From: Sphingomonadales bacterium
GTDB lineage: Bacteria > Pseudomonadota > Alphaproteobacteria > Sphingomonadales > Sphingomonadaceae
Direction: 5' to 3'
Assembly: GCA_004173185.1 (NCBI GenBank)
Contig: SEFZ01000009.1
Coordinates: 62,001-126,000, forward strand
DNA: 64,000 nucleotides
A model generated the notes under the pieces. That model worked only from the letters and a program-made list of their open reading frames with translations, was not told the origin of the DNA and searched no databases. Every line of letters starts with the position of its first letter. Within the stretch, counting starts at the first letter, position 1. Made by a program: the position numbers and the translations under genes. Below, one piece after another: positions 36,506 through 43,681 of this stretch.

Positions 36506-37798
36506 TCAATCCGTGAATTCGGTAACTTTGGGCGACCATTTCGGGCGCAGCAGGACGACGCATGCGGCGGCCCCGATCATCAGGAACACCACGATCACCA
36601 TCATCGGCGCGGTGTAGCTGCCGGTGGTGTGAAGCAACCATCCGGACAGGCCCGCGGCGACACCGCCCGAAACCGTTCCCGCGACCTGCTGAACACCGAC
36701 GGATAGCCCGATGGCAGGCGGAGGGATCAGCGTGACCTTGCACAAGGCAAGGTTGTTCGCGGTCGTCAGGCCGAGGCAGGAGAGTGAGAACACGTTCCAG
36801 AACAATGCCCATTCCAGGCTGTTCGCATAGGCCCCGAGCAGCACCGTACTTGCGCCGAAAAACCCGGCGACGATGAAGACCTTGCGCGTGACAATCGGAT
36901 CATAGCCGCGCGCGATGATCCGGTCCGCCGCCCAGCCCGCGATAAGCGCGACGATCGCGATCCCCGCGAAGCTGAAGAAGGTGTAGAGGCCCGATTGCTT
37001 GAGCGAGAGCCCCTGCGCTTCCACCAGATATGCGGGCATCCAGGTCATGCAGTAGAACGAGAAATAGCCGTAGCAGAAGTTGACGATCATCGCCCCCCAG
37101 ATGACCGGAGCCGCAAGGATGCTGCGGAACGTAACCTGGCCGGTCTTGCGCCGAACGGCCGCTATCTCCCCCTTTTTCAGGTAATCGCTCTTGACCAGCA
37201 GCATCCACGGAAGGAGCCAGATCAGCCCGGCCAGGCCTGAGATCACGAACATCAGGCGCCAGTCGAACGACACGATCAGCCAGGCGGCAATCGGCGCCCC
37301 GATGGCCACGCCGAACTTGTTGCCCATCGCAAAGATCCCCACTGCGGTGCCCGCATGGGTTTCGGGCATGTTCAGCCGGATCCAGCGATAGCTGGCCGGA
37401 GTCACGATCGCTTCCGTCAGGCCGACTATCAGCCGCATCACGAACAATCCGGCGACGACATGCATCAGCCCCGTCGCCGCAGTGGCAAGGCACCAAAGCC
37501 CGAAGCAGATGGCGTAGGGATATTTCACGCCATAGCGATCGACGATCCAGCCCATCGGTATCTGCATCAGCGCGTAGGACCAGAAGAACGCCGCACCAAC
37601 CATGCCGCGGTCCGCATCCGACATCGCGAAATGCCGCACGAAATCCTTGTCCGCCAATGCGGACGAAATGCTCGTCCGATCGAAATATGCGATCAGGACG
37701 CCCAGCGTCAGCAGCGCCAGAATCCCCCAGGGTGCCGCGCGAACGGCCGCAGCATTCGCACGCGCTTCTTCAGCGCTCGCTTCGGCAACCGTGGTCAT
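36506..37798 (-). CDS. MFS transporter, anion:cation symporter (ACS) family
   Basis: A 430-residue transporter with 12 hydrophobic segments and ACS-family features: GVLIAYFDRTSISSAL in helix 1, the loop MGWIVDRYGVKYPYA, and VGLTEAIVTPASYRWIRLNMPE in helix 4. The ACS family includes importers of phthalate, hexuronates and other organic anions; in an aromatic-acid operon it is a good candidate for uptake of the substrate across the inner membrane. AGGAGAGG precedes the ATG at 37798. Confidence 0.88.
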   Translation of the reverse strand: MTTVAEASAEEARANAAAVRAAPWGILALLTLGVLIAYFDRTSISSALADKDFVRHFAMSDADRGMVGAAFFWSYALMQIPMGWIVDRYGVKYPYAICFGLWCLATAATGLMHVVAGLFVMRLIVGLTEAIVTPASYRWIRLNMPETHAGTAVGIFAMGNKFGVAIGAPIAAWLIVSFDWRLMFVISGLAGLIWLLPWMLLVKSDYLKKGEIAAVRRKTGQVTFRSILAAPVIWGAMIVNFCYGYFSFYCMTWMPAYLVEAQGLSLKQSGLYTFFSFAGIAIVALIAGWAADRIIARGYDPIVTRKVFIVAGFFGASTVLLGAYANSLEWALFWNVFSLSCLGLTTANNLALCKVTLIPPPAIGLSVGVQQVAGTVSGGVAAGLSGWLLHTTGSYTAPMMVIVVFLMIGAAACVVLLRPKWSPKVTEFTD

Positions 37799-37808
37799 CA
37801 ACCTCTCC

Positions 37809-38687
37809 TCATACAGCGCGCGCTATCCGCGCATCTGTTGCCAATCTCGGATACAGGATCTGTGCAGTCCCGCCGAAAATCCACTCTCTATCTTCCGCCG
37901 ATAGCGAAGCCAGCCGGTCTTCGGCAGTGGCCTTGATTTCGGCAAGGGTGCCCGGCGATGTCGGGAAATTCGAACCCCAGGCCATGCGGCGGGCACCGAA
38001 TATCTCAATCAGCTTGGGAAACAGCGTCTCGGGTGTGGCGCCGCCCTTCACGGAATCGCCCATGATCCGCGGCGTGAGCTTGAGGTAGATCGACTCCAGC
38101 GGTGCCAGATCGAACAGGCTCTGCGCCGCCGCATAAGGAGCACCGTCGGTCACATCGGGACGCCCCAGATGGTCGAGGATGATCGGCACGTTCGGAAAGC
38201 GCTTCGCCAGCGCAGCCACGGCGGCCAGGCCAAGCGGCCCGGTCTGGATGCTCATCGTCAGCCCCATTTCCCCGAGCAATTCCCACGCCGGATAAGCGCG
38301 CGGATCGTCAAGCTCGCTAGGGTCGAAATCCTTGGTACTGCCGCCGGTGAACACCCGCAGCCCGGCAAGGCCGCGATCCGTCCATTGGCGGACCGTTGCG
38401 ACTGCATCGGGCGCGAGCACGTCGACCGAGCCCACGGCAACGAGGCGATCGGGATAAAGATTGCACGCATCGACAACATAGCTGTTGTCAAAACCATACG
38501 TGGTCGAGCTGTGGACCACTGCAGCCTTCGCCACGCCGGCATCGTCCATCTGCGCGATAAGCGCTTGGACGGTGCTGGGCCGTTCCTGCGACCAATCCGA
38601 TCGCTTGCCGAACAGCGGCGCCGGGGGATAGCGACCCTCGTCGTCCGAAATAACGTGCGGGTGAATGTCAACGTACGCGGATGTCAT
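37809..38687 (-). CDS. Amidohydrolase-2 family hydrolase (LigI-like)
   Basis: A 292-residue TIM-barrel amidohydrolase with the N-terminal HxH motif (VDIHPHVIS), the DHLGRPD motif and the WGSNFP motif near the C-terminus, shared with 2-pyrone-4,6-dicarboxylate lactonase LigI and related hydrolases. It may hydrolyse a lactone or decarboxylate an acid in the pathway. The start MTSAYVDIHPHV follows a GGGAGCAGG stretch; an upstream extension has no family support. It heads an operon with the ACS transporter, the second dioxygenase and the aldolase, 124 bp after a terminator. Confidence 0.8.
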   Translation of the reverse strand: MTSAYVDIHPHVISDDEGRYPPAPLFGKRSDWSQERPSTVQALIAQMDDAGVAKAAVVHSSTTYGFDNSYVVDACNLYPDRLVAVGSVDVLAPDAVATVRQWTDRGLAGLRVFTGGSTKDFDPSELDDPRAYPAWELLGEMGLTMSIQTGPLGLAAVAALAKRFPNVPIILDHLGRPDVTDGAPYAAAQSLFDLAPLESIYLKLTPRIMGDSVKGGATPETLFPKLIEIFGARRMAWGSNFPTSPGTLAEIKATAEDRLASLSAEDREWIFGGTAQILYPRLATDARIARAV

Positions 38688-38789
38688 GCCTGCTCCCGGA
38701 GCAAATACAGGCTTGCGTGCCTGCTTGATTGCCTTCGGTTGCATCGGCGTATTTTCGGGCGTGGAGTAGTTGAAGTTCCGTGGCGGGCC

Positions 38790-38797
38790 ATAAGTTT
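38790..38797 (-). promoter_or_regulatory. AAACTTAT core element, copy B
   Basis: The octamer AAACTTAT on the minus strand, followed by GGCCCGCC, about 103 bp before the amidohydrolase start. It matches the core of the elements at 34547 and 56932. Weak alone; notable because of its repeated placement. Confidence 0.3.
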
Positions 38798-38810
38798 ACG
38801 CTGGACCGCC

Positions 38811-38857
38811 CAGCCAAAACAAATGCGGCGCCGCATCCCACCGGATGCGACGCCGCA
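38811..38857 (-). terminator. Rho-independent terminator after ligJ
   Basis: A 15-bp stem with one mismatch (TGCGGCG plus CGCATCC pairing with GGATGCG plus CGCCGCA, 38824-38857) and loop CACC. On the minus strand it is followed by TTTGTTTTGG. It starts 32 bp after the ligJ stop and separates the ligJ operon from the amidohydrolase operon. Confidence 0.85.
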
Positions 38858-38888
38858 CTGCTCAAATCGGGCGCAAACTCTGGCGAGT

Positions 38889-39914
38889 TCAGAGACCACG
38901 CGCCTTGAGTAGGGTATCGAGCCGCGGATAGACCCGCCGCGCATTGCCTTCGAAGACCTTGGATTTGTCTTCGGCGGATAGCGGCAGCGCATCGACATAT
39001 TTCTTGGTGTCGTCGAAATACTCGCCGGTATTCGGATCACGCCCACGCACCGCGCCGATCATCTCGGAACCGAACAGCACATTCTCGGTCGGGATTACCT
39101 TGGTCAGCAATTCCACGCCGGGGAGGTGATAAACGCAGGTGTCGAAGAAGATGTTGTCCAACAGCCCTTCCAATGGGCGGTCCATCATCTCCAGCGACAT
39201 GCCGCGATATCGACCCCAGTGATAGGGCACCGCGCCGCCGCCATGCGGGATCACCAAGCGCAGCGTCGGGAAATCCGTAAACAATTGGGACTGGAGAATC
39301 TGCATGAAGACCGAGGTGTCCGCATTCAGATAATGCGCGCCCGTGCCATGGAAGTTCGGGTTACACGAAGCGGCGACATGGACCATTCCAGGCACGTCGA
39401 GATCACACATCGCCTCGAACAGCGGATACCATTCCCGATCGGTAAAGGGCTTGCCCGTCCAATAGCCGCCGGTCGGATCGGGGTTCACGTTGACGCCGAC
39501 AAAGCCGAGTTCTTCGACGCAGCGACGCAGCTCCGGAATGCTGTTCGCGGGCGGCGCGCCGGGCGATTGCGGCAACTGGCAGACCGGCACGAAATTGGTG
39601 GGATATAATTCGGTCACGCGCTTGACGTTGTCATTGGAGACCGTCGCCCATTCCAGGCTGGTGCGCTCGTTGCCCAGATGGTGGCTCATCAGCCCCGCGA
39701 TCGGCGAGAACAGCGTCAGGTCGCTGCCGCGCTCCTGCTGAAGCTTGAGCTGGCCGCCCTCGATCCCTTCACGGATCTGATCGTCGGTCAGGATCGCGCC
39801 TTCGCTCACCTTGGGTGCGTTCACCGGGTCGTTGGCGGCATCCACCTGTCTCGTCCGCCAGTCGCGGAACGATTTGGGAACGGTAGTGAAATGGCCGTGG
39901 CAATCGATAATCAT
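38889..39914 (-). CDS. ligJ: 4-oxalomesaconate hydratase
   Basis: A 341-residue amidohydrolase-superfamily enzyme closely resembling LigJ of Sphingobium sp. SYK-6: it starts MIIDCHGHFTTVPKSF, has RGSDLTLFSPIAGLMSHHLG, INLNPDP-like VNVNPDPTGGYW, CNPNFHGTGAHYLNADTS, IPHGGGAVPYHWGR and GNARRVYPRLD at the end. LigJ adds water to 4-oxalomesaconate to give 4-carboxy-4-hydroxy-2-oxoadipate in the protocatechuate 4,5-cleavage and gallate pathways. The ATG overlaps the stop of the upstream gene (ATGA). A strong terminator follows. Confidence 0.92.
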   Translation of the reverse strand: MIIDCHGHFTTVPKSFRDWRTRQVDAANDPVNAPKVSEGAILTDDQIREGIEGGQLKLQQERGSDLTLFSPIAGLMSHHLGNERTSLEWATVSNDNVKRVTELYPTNFVPVCQLPQSPGAPPANSIPELRRCVEELGFVGVNVNPDPTGGYWTGKPFTDREWYPLFEAMCDLDVPGMVHVAASCNPNFHGTGAHYLNADTSVFMQILQSQLFTDFPTLRLVIPHGGGAVPYHWGRYRGMSLEMMDRPLEGLLDNIFFDTCVYHLPGVELLTKVIPTENVLFGSEMIGAVRGRDPNTGEYFDDTKKYVDALPLSAEDKSKVFEGNARRVYPRLDTLLKARGL

Positions 39915-40930
39915 GACGCTTTTTCCGAAAGAGTTGCTTCGACATCCTGACGCGCAGGGACCTTGGCGGGGTCTACGAACAGTTCGTCCATCGACATGCG
40001 GCGCGGAGTCAGCCCCTGTTCGAACGCTGTTTTCTCCAGCGCCTCGATGGTCGGGCGGTTCACTTCGATGCCATAAGGCAGCGGATCGGGGCCGACGATG
40101 CTCTGGAGCTTGCGATATTTGTCCGCCCCTGCCCCGGTCGCCTCGCCGGAATTGAGCTTCTCGAGCCAATCGTCCTTTGCCCGCGTGAAAGCATCGTTCA
40201 GCGACCTGGCGACCCAGGGATGCTCGGCAAGGATCGCGTCCTTCACCACAATCGTGCCGTGCATCGGATACACGCCCGTGCGGGCATAATATTCGGCCTC
40301 GGCTGTCTCTGCGTCGGGAAGGAGATCGGGATAATTGGCCTCGACTTCCTGCCAGCCGCCCGTCGGCGCACCGGTGCGACCGATGCCCGCCGCCGCTTCG
40401 ACGCCGGCGTCCAGTTCGCCCTTGGCGATCATCTCGGCAAGCGACGACCCTTGCGGTGCGTGAATCACATTGGACGGCAGCTTGAGCTGGGTAACATGCT
40501 CCTCATCGTCCACGACCCAGGTGACCTTGGAATTGTCGAGGCCATATCCGTCGATGAACACCTGACGGATCCACACGCCCGTCGTAACCGAATAAGCGCG
40601 GACGCCAACGCGCTTGCCTTCCAGGTCCTTGGGCACCTTGATGCCCGCATCGGGTCGGATGAGCATGCCCGAATGGTGGAAGCGGCGCACCACGAAGATC
40701 GGCAGCGCGACGAATGGCGCCCCATAAGCGCGCGCGATGATATAGGTTGTCGGCGCAAGCTCGCAGACATCGAATTCGACATCGCGGACCATGCGGCGGA
40801 ATGCGCCGATCTGCGGTTTGACTGTGACGAATTCAGCATCGACGCCTTCGATCTCGATGCTGCCATCGCGGATCGCCGCCGTGTGCGGATGCTCCGCAAT
40901 CGCCATCTTGAGATGCACCTTGCCAGCCAT
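39911..40930 (-). CDS. 4,5-dihydroxyphthalate decarboxylase-like protein (second copy)
   Basis: A 339-residue paralogue of the protein at 32017, with LEGKRVGVRAYSVTTGVWIR in the same place and again no signal peptide. The family includes Pht5, which decarboxylates 4,5-dihydroxyphthalate to protocatechuate. It is longer at the C-terminus than the first copy. It is the first gene of a two-gene operon with ligJ and faces the LysR-type regulator across 367 bp. The ATG at 40930 has GGGGAG at good spacing; a GTG two codons earlier does not. Confidence 0.72.
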   Translation of the reverse strand: MAGKVHLKMAIAEHPHTAAIRDGSIEIEGVDAEFVTVKPQIGAFRRMVRDVEFDVCELAPTTYIIARAYGAPFVALPIFVVRRFHHSGMLIRPDAGIKVPKDLEGKRVGVRAYSVTTGVWIRQVFIDGYGLDNSKVTWVVDDEEHVTQLKLPSNVIHAPQGSSLAEMIAKGELDAGVEAAAGIGRTGAPTGGWQEVEANYPDLLPDAETAEAEYYARTGVYPMHGTIVVKDAILAEHPWVARSLNDAFTRAKDDWLEKLNSGEATGAGADKYRKLQSIVGPDPLPYGIEVNRPTIEALEKTAFEQGLTPRRMSMDELFVDPAKVPARQDVEATLSEKAS

Positions 40931-41297
40931 GGCCACTCTCCCCGTACATTAACGCCAACGGCGCGCCATTCGTGGCAGCGCCCGATCCCGCCCGAGAAGC
41001 GCCAGCAACGCCTGACCGTCAATCCGGCGGGACCAAATCTTGGGGTGGCGAACTCATTTCCTATCGCCATGGCCGATAGATTCGCCCACCGCCTATATAA
41101 GTTTTGCGCAGGATTGAGCGATAAGATTGCCGCAACTCGCCGCCAATTATTGCAGCGCAGCATCGCGGTTTAGGTGAGTAATACTGAGAGAAATGCCGCG
41201 TTGCATTGCGGTTTTCGGCATAAATTTCCGCTTTTTGGGCCGATTGGAGGTGTGATAAATTTAGGGTAAGCGCTGCCTCCTGAGAGGATCGATACTT
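40931..41297. promoter_or_regulatory. Divergent control region of the LysR-type gene and the ligJ operon
   Basis: About 367 bp without a gene. It holds a LysR-type box (41062-41078), an AAACTTAT core on the minus strand (41097-41104), and a variant of the same element (41246-41263) that reads AAATTTATCACACCTCC on the minus strand, 35 bp before the regulator start codon. The region 41080-41265 is A/T-rich compared with its surroundings. Confidence 0.6.
41062..41078. promoter_or_regulatory. LysR-type operator TATC-N9-GATA
   Basis: TATC (41062-41065), nine bases with a central CCATGG, GATA (41075-41078). This is the classical ATC-N9-GAT / T-N11-A form bound by LysR-type regulators, extended by CTATCG and CGATAG arms. 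It lies 132 bp before the decarboxylase-like gene, in the region shared with the divergent regulator, where LysR-type proteins normally bind. Confidence 0.55.
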
Positions 41298-42536
41298 ATG
41301 GAAACGGACCCGCAAGCGCGCGCCGAATCACTGAGCCTGAGGCAGTTGAAGCTGTTCGAGAGCGTAGGCCGTCTCAACAGCGTCCGCAGGGCATCGGAAG
41401 AGTGCAACCTGTCACAGCCAGCCGTGACGCAGGCGCTCGCCAAGCTCGAGCATCAGGTGGGCGTCACCCTGCTCGATCGCCGTGCGAGTGGCAGCTATCT
41501 CAACGATCTGGGCAAGATATTCCATCGCCGCGTCACGCGCGTTTTCTCACAGATCGAGGATGCTTTGACCGACCTCGGCGTGCCCGGCGGCCGCCCCGGC
41601 GCCGCGGTGATCGCACGCCGCATCTCCAAGTCTCAGGCGCGCAGCCTGATCGCAATCGTAGAGAATGGCTCGTTCAGCCAGGCTGCGCAGTCGCTCGGGC
41701 TCAGCCAGGCATCGCTCCAGCGCGCCGCCCGCGATCTTGAGGGCAATCTGCGCAAATCGCTTTATTATCGAACTGCCGCTGGTGTGATGGTGACTCCGGC
41801 GGGCATCGAATTTGGCCGTAAGATCAAGCTGGCGAGCCAGGAAATCGAATGGGGCATCAAAGAGATCGATGCCGAGCAAGGCAGCTTCCACAGTCAGATT
41901 GCGATCGGCGCAATGCCATTCGGCGGGAGCGTGATGCTCGCGTCCGTGCTAGACGAATTCATCGCCGCGCATCCGCGCGCAGACGTGAAAATCCTCAACG
42001 AAAGCGCGCCGGAAATGCTCAAGAGCCTGCGCGCGGGGAATGTCGATTTCGTTTTGGGGCTGGTACAGGAAACGACGGCCGGCGATCTCACCAACCAGTC
42101 GTTGGCCAAGACGCCCTATACGATCGTCGCACGGCGCGGTCACAAGCTGCTGCGCAAGGGCAAGGTCACGGTCGAGGATCTGCTGCAATATGATTGGGTA
42201 GTCGGCACGGCAGGCGCTGCACGACGCGCCTGTTTCGAGCGGCTATTCGCCGGCGGCCCCGGTCCCAAGGCATCGATCGCGACGTGCGCGCTCACCGTCA
42301 TTCGCCATTTGCTTGCACGCAGCGACCGGCTGACGCTGATGACATCCTACGAATTAAAGCATGAGGACGATACGCTGGCGCAGGTTCCCTTCGGCCCGAT
42401 CGAACCAGCACCATCCATTGGAATCACGATGCGCGCAGGTTGGCTGCCGACGCAGATCCATTTGGATTTCATCGAACTGCTGCGCAACCGGATGACGGAC
42501 GGAGACGTGATACCGATGCTCAAGAAAGCGAGCTAA
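41298..42536 (+). CDS. LysR-family regulator with two tandem HTH domains
   Basis: A 412-residue regulator, about 110 longer than typical LysR proteins. The first winged HTH covers about residues 14-72 (LRQLKLFESVGRLNSVRRAS, then LSQPAVTQALAKLE). A second HTH covers about 109-167 (SFSQAAQSLGLSQASLQRAA) and ends in the usual TPAGIEFGRK. A normal effector-binding domain follows (about 195-405). Divergent orientation to the ligJ operon suggests it controls the aromatic cluster. The effector is unknown. Confidence 0.88.
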   Translation: METDPQARAESLSLRQLKLFESVGRLNSVRRASEECNLSQPAVTQALAKLEHQVGVTLLDRRASGSYLNDLGKIFHRRVTRVFSQIEDALTDLGVPGGRPGAAVIARRISKSQARSLIAIVENGSFSQAAQSLGLSQASLQRAARDLEGNLRKSLYYRTAAGVMVTPAGIEFGRKIKLASQEIEWGIKEIDAEQGSFHSQIAIGAMPFGGSVMLASVLDEFIAAHPRADVKILNESAPEMLKSLRAGNVDFVLGLVQETTAGDLTNQSLAKTPYTIVARRGHKLLRKGKVTVEDLLQYDWVVGTAGAARRACFERLFAGGPGPKASIATCALTVIRHLLARSDRLTLMTSYELKHEDDTLAQVPFGPIEPAPSIGITMRAGWLPTQIHLDFIELLRNRMTDGDVIPMLKKAS

Positions 42537-42544
42537 ATCGCGGT

Positions 42545-43681
42545 ATGATATTCACTATATCGCGTCGCACATTCGTTACTGTGGCTGCGCTGGCCGTCGC
42601 CCTGCCCGCCTCGGCGCAACAAGCACCGAAAACCGAATTGGTTTATATCGGGACGCAGGCGAACGAGGCGGGTCAGGGCATCGTCGCCGCCCGCTTCGAT
42701 CCCCGTATTGGCGCGCTGACCGCGATCGGCACCGCTGCGGAAATTGCGCGCCCTACCTGGGTTGCGACCTCCGCTTCCGAGCCACTGCTTTACGCCGTGA
42801 GTGAAACTGGCACCGACGCGAAGAACCCCGGCAAGGTCATGGCCTTCGCGATCAAGTCAGACGGGGCGCTGGAGGCGCTAGGGGATGTCAGCTCGGGCGG
42901 AGGGGGCCCCACCCACCTCGCACTCGATGCCGCGAGCAAAATGCTATTCGCGGCCCATTATAGCAGCGGGCATGTCGCTGCGTTTCCGCTGCGTGCCAAC
43001 GGCTCGCTCGGCCCGCTTACCTCGGTGCAGGTGAACATTGGTTCGGGCCCAAGCCCCCGTCAGAAGAGCGCGCATGCTCACGGTCTGACCCTCGATCCGT
43101 CCGGGCGATTCCTTGCCGTGGCCGATCTGGGTGCCGACCGCGTCTTCTTCTACCGCTTCGACCGCAAGACGCGTGCCCTGAGCCCCGGCACGACCATGAC
43201 GGTTCCGGCAGGTCATGGCCCGCGCCACCTCGTCTTTCATCCTCGCGGCAACCTGCTTTTTCTGATGACCGAGCTCGTTCCCGAGATCCGCAGCTATCGC
43301 TGGGATGCGCGGCGCGGCGAAGCCACGCTTGTGCAGGCGATCCAGACGCGCGGCGAGACCACCGAGCCGAAGGTCAGCGGCGCAGAGATCGCGGCGACCG
43401 CAGACGGCCGCTTCGTCTATGTATCGAACCGCGGTGAAGACGTGATCGTGGGGTATGCGATCGACGCCAAAACCGGCACGTTGCGCGAAATCGACCGTGT
43501 CCGAACCGGTAAAACACCGTGGAGCTTCGCGATCCATCACAGCGGCAAATGGGTCTTCGTAGCGAACCAGGGCGCGAACAGCGTCAGCGTGTTTCGCCGC
43601 GACATCCGCACGGGCAAACTTAGCGCTACCGATCAATCGATCACAGTCGGCAAGCCGACCAGTATCGCCTTCGCACGCTAA
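42545..43681 (+). CDS. Tat-exported beta-propeller lactonase (PF10282 family)
   Basis: A 378-residue protein with a twin-arginine signal (ISRRTFVTVAALAVALPASA), then a seven-bladed propeller of the lactonase / 6-phosphogluconolactonase family: ELVYIGTQANEAGQGIVAAR, GPTHLALDAASKMLFAAHY, AHAHGLTLDPSGRFLAVADL, GPRHLVFHPRGNLLFLMTEL. The family includes 6-phosphogluconolactonase and fungal 3-carboxymuconate lactonizing enzyme. Export to the periplasm argues against the pentose phosphate role. It starts eight bases after the LysR-type gene and is probably co-transcribed; it converges with an MFS gene with a four-base overlap. Confidence 0.8.
   Translation: MIFTISRRTFVTVAALAVALPASAQQAPKTELVYIGTQANEAGQGIVAARFDPRIGALTAIGTAAEIARPTWVATSASEPLLYAVSETGTDAKNPGKVMAFAIKSDGALEALGDVSSGGGGPTHLALDAASKMLFAAHYSSGHVAAFPLRANGSLGPLTSVQVNIGSGPSPRQKSAHAHGLTLDPSGRFLAVADLGADRVFFYRFDRKTRALSPGTTMTVPAGHGPRHLVFHPRGNLLFLMTELVPEIRSYRWDARRGEATLVQAIQTRGETTEPKVSGAEIAATADGRFVYVSNRGEDVIVGYAIDAKTGTLREIDRVRTGKTPWSFAIHHSGKWVFVANQGANSVSVFRRDIRTGKLSATDQSITVGKPTSIAFAR

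Noticed and set aside
42545..43681. Assignment as the pentose-phosphate enzyme 6-phosphogluconolactonase
   Set aside because: A twin-arginine signal peptide places the protein outside the cytoplasm, and no pentose-phosphate genes are nearby.
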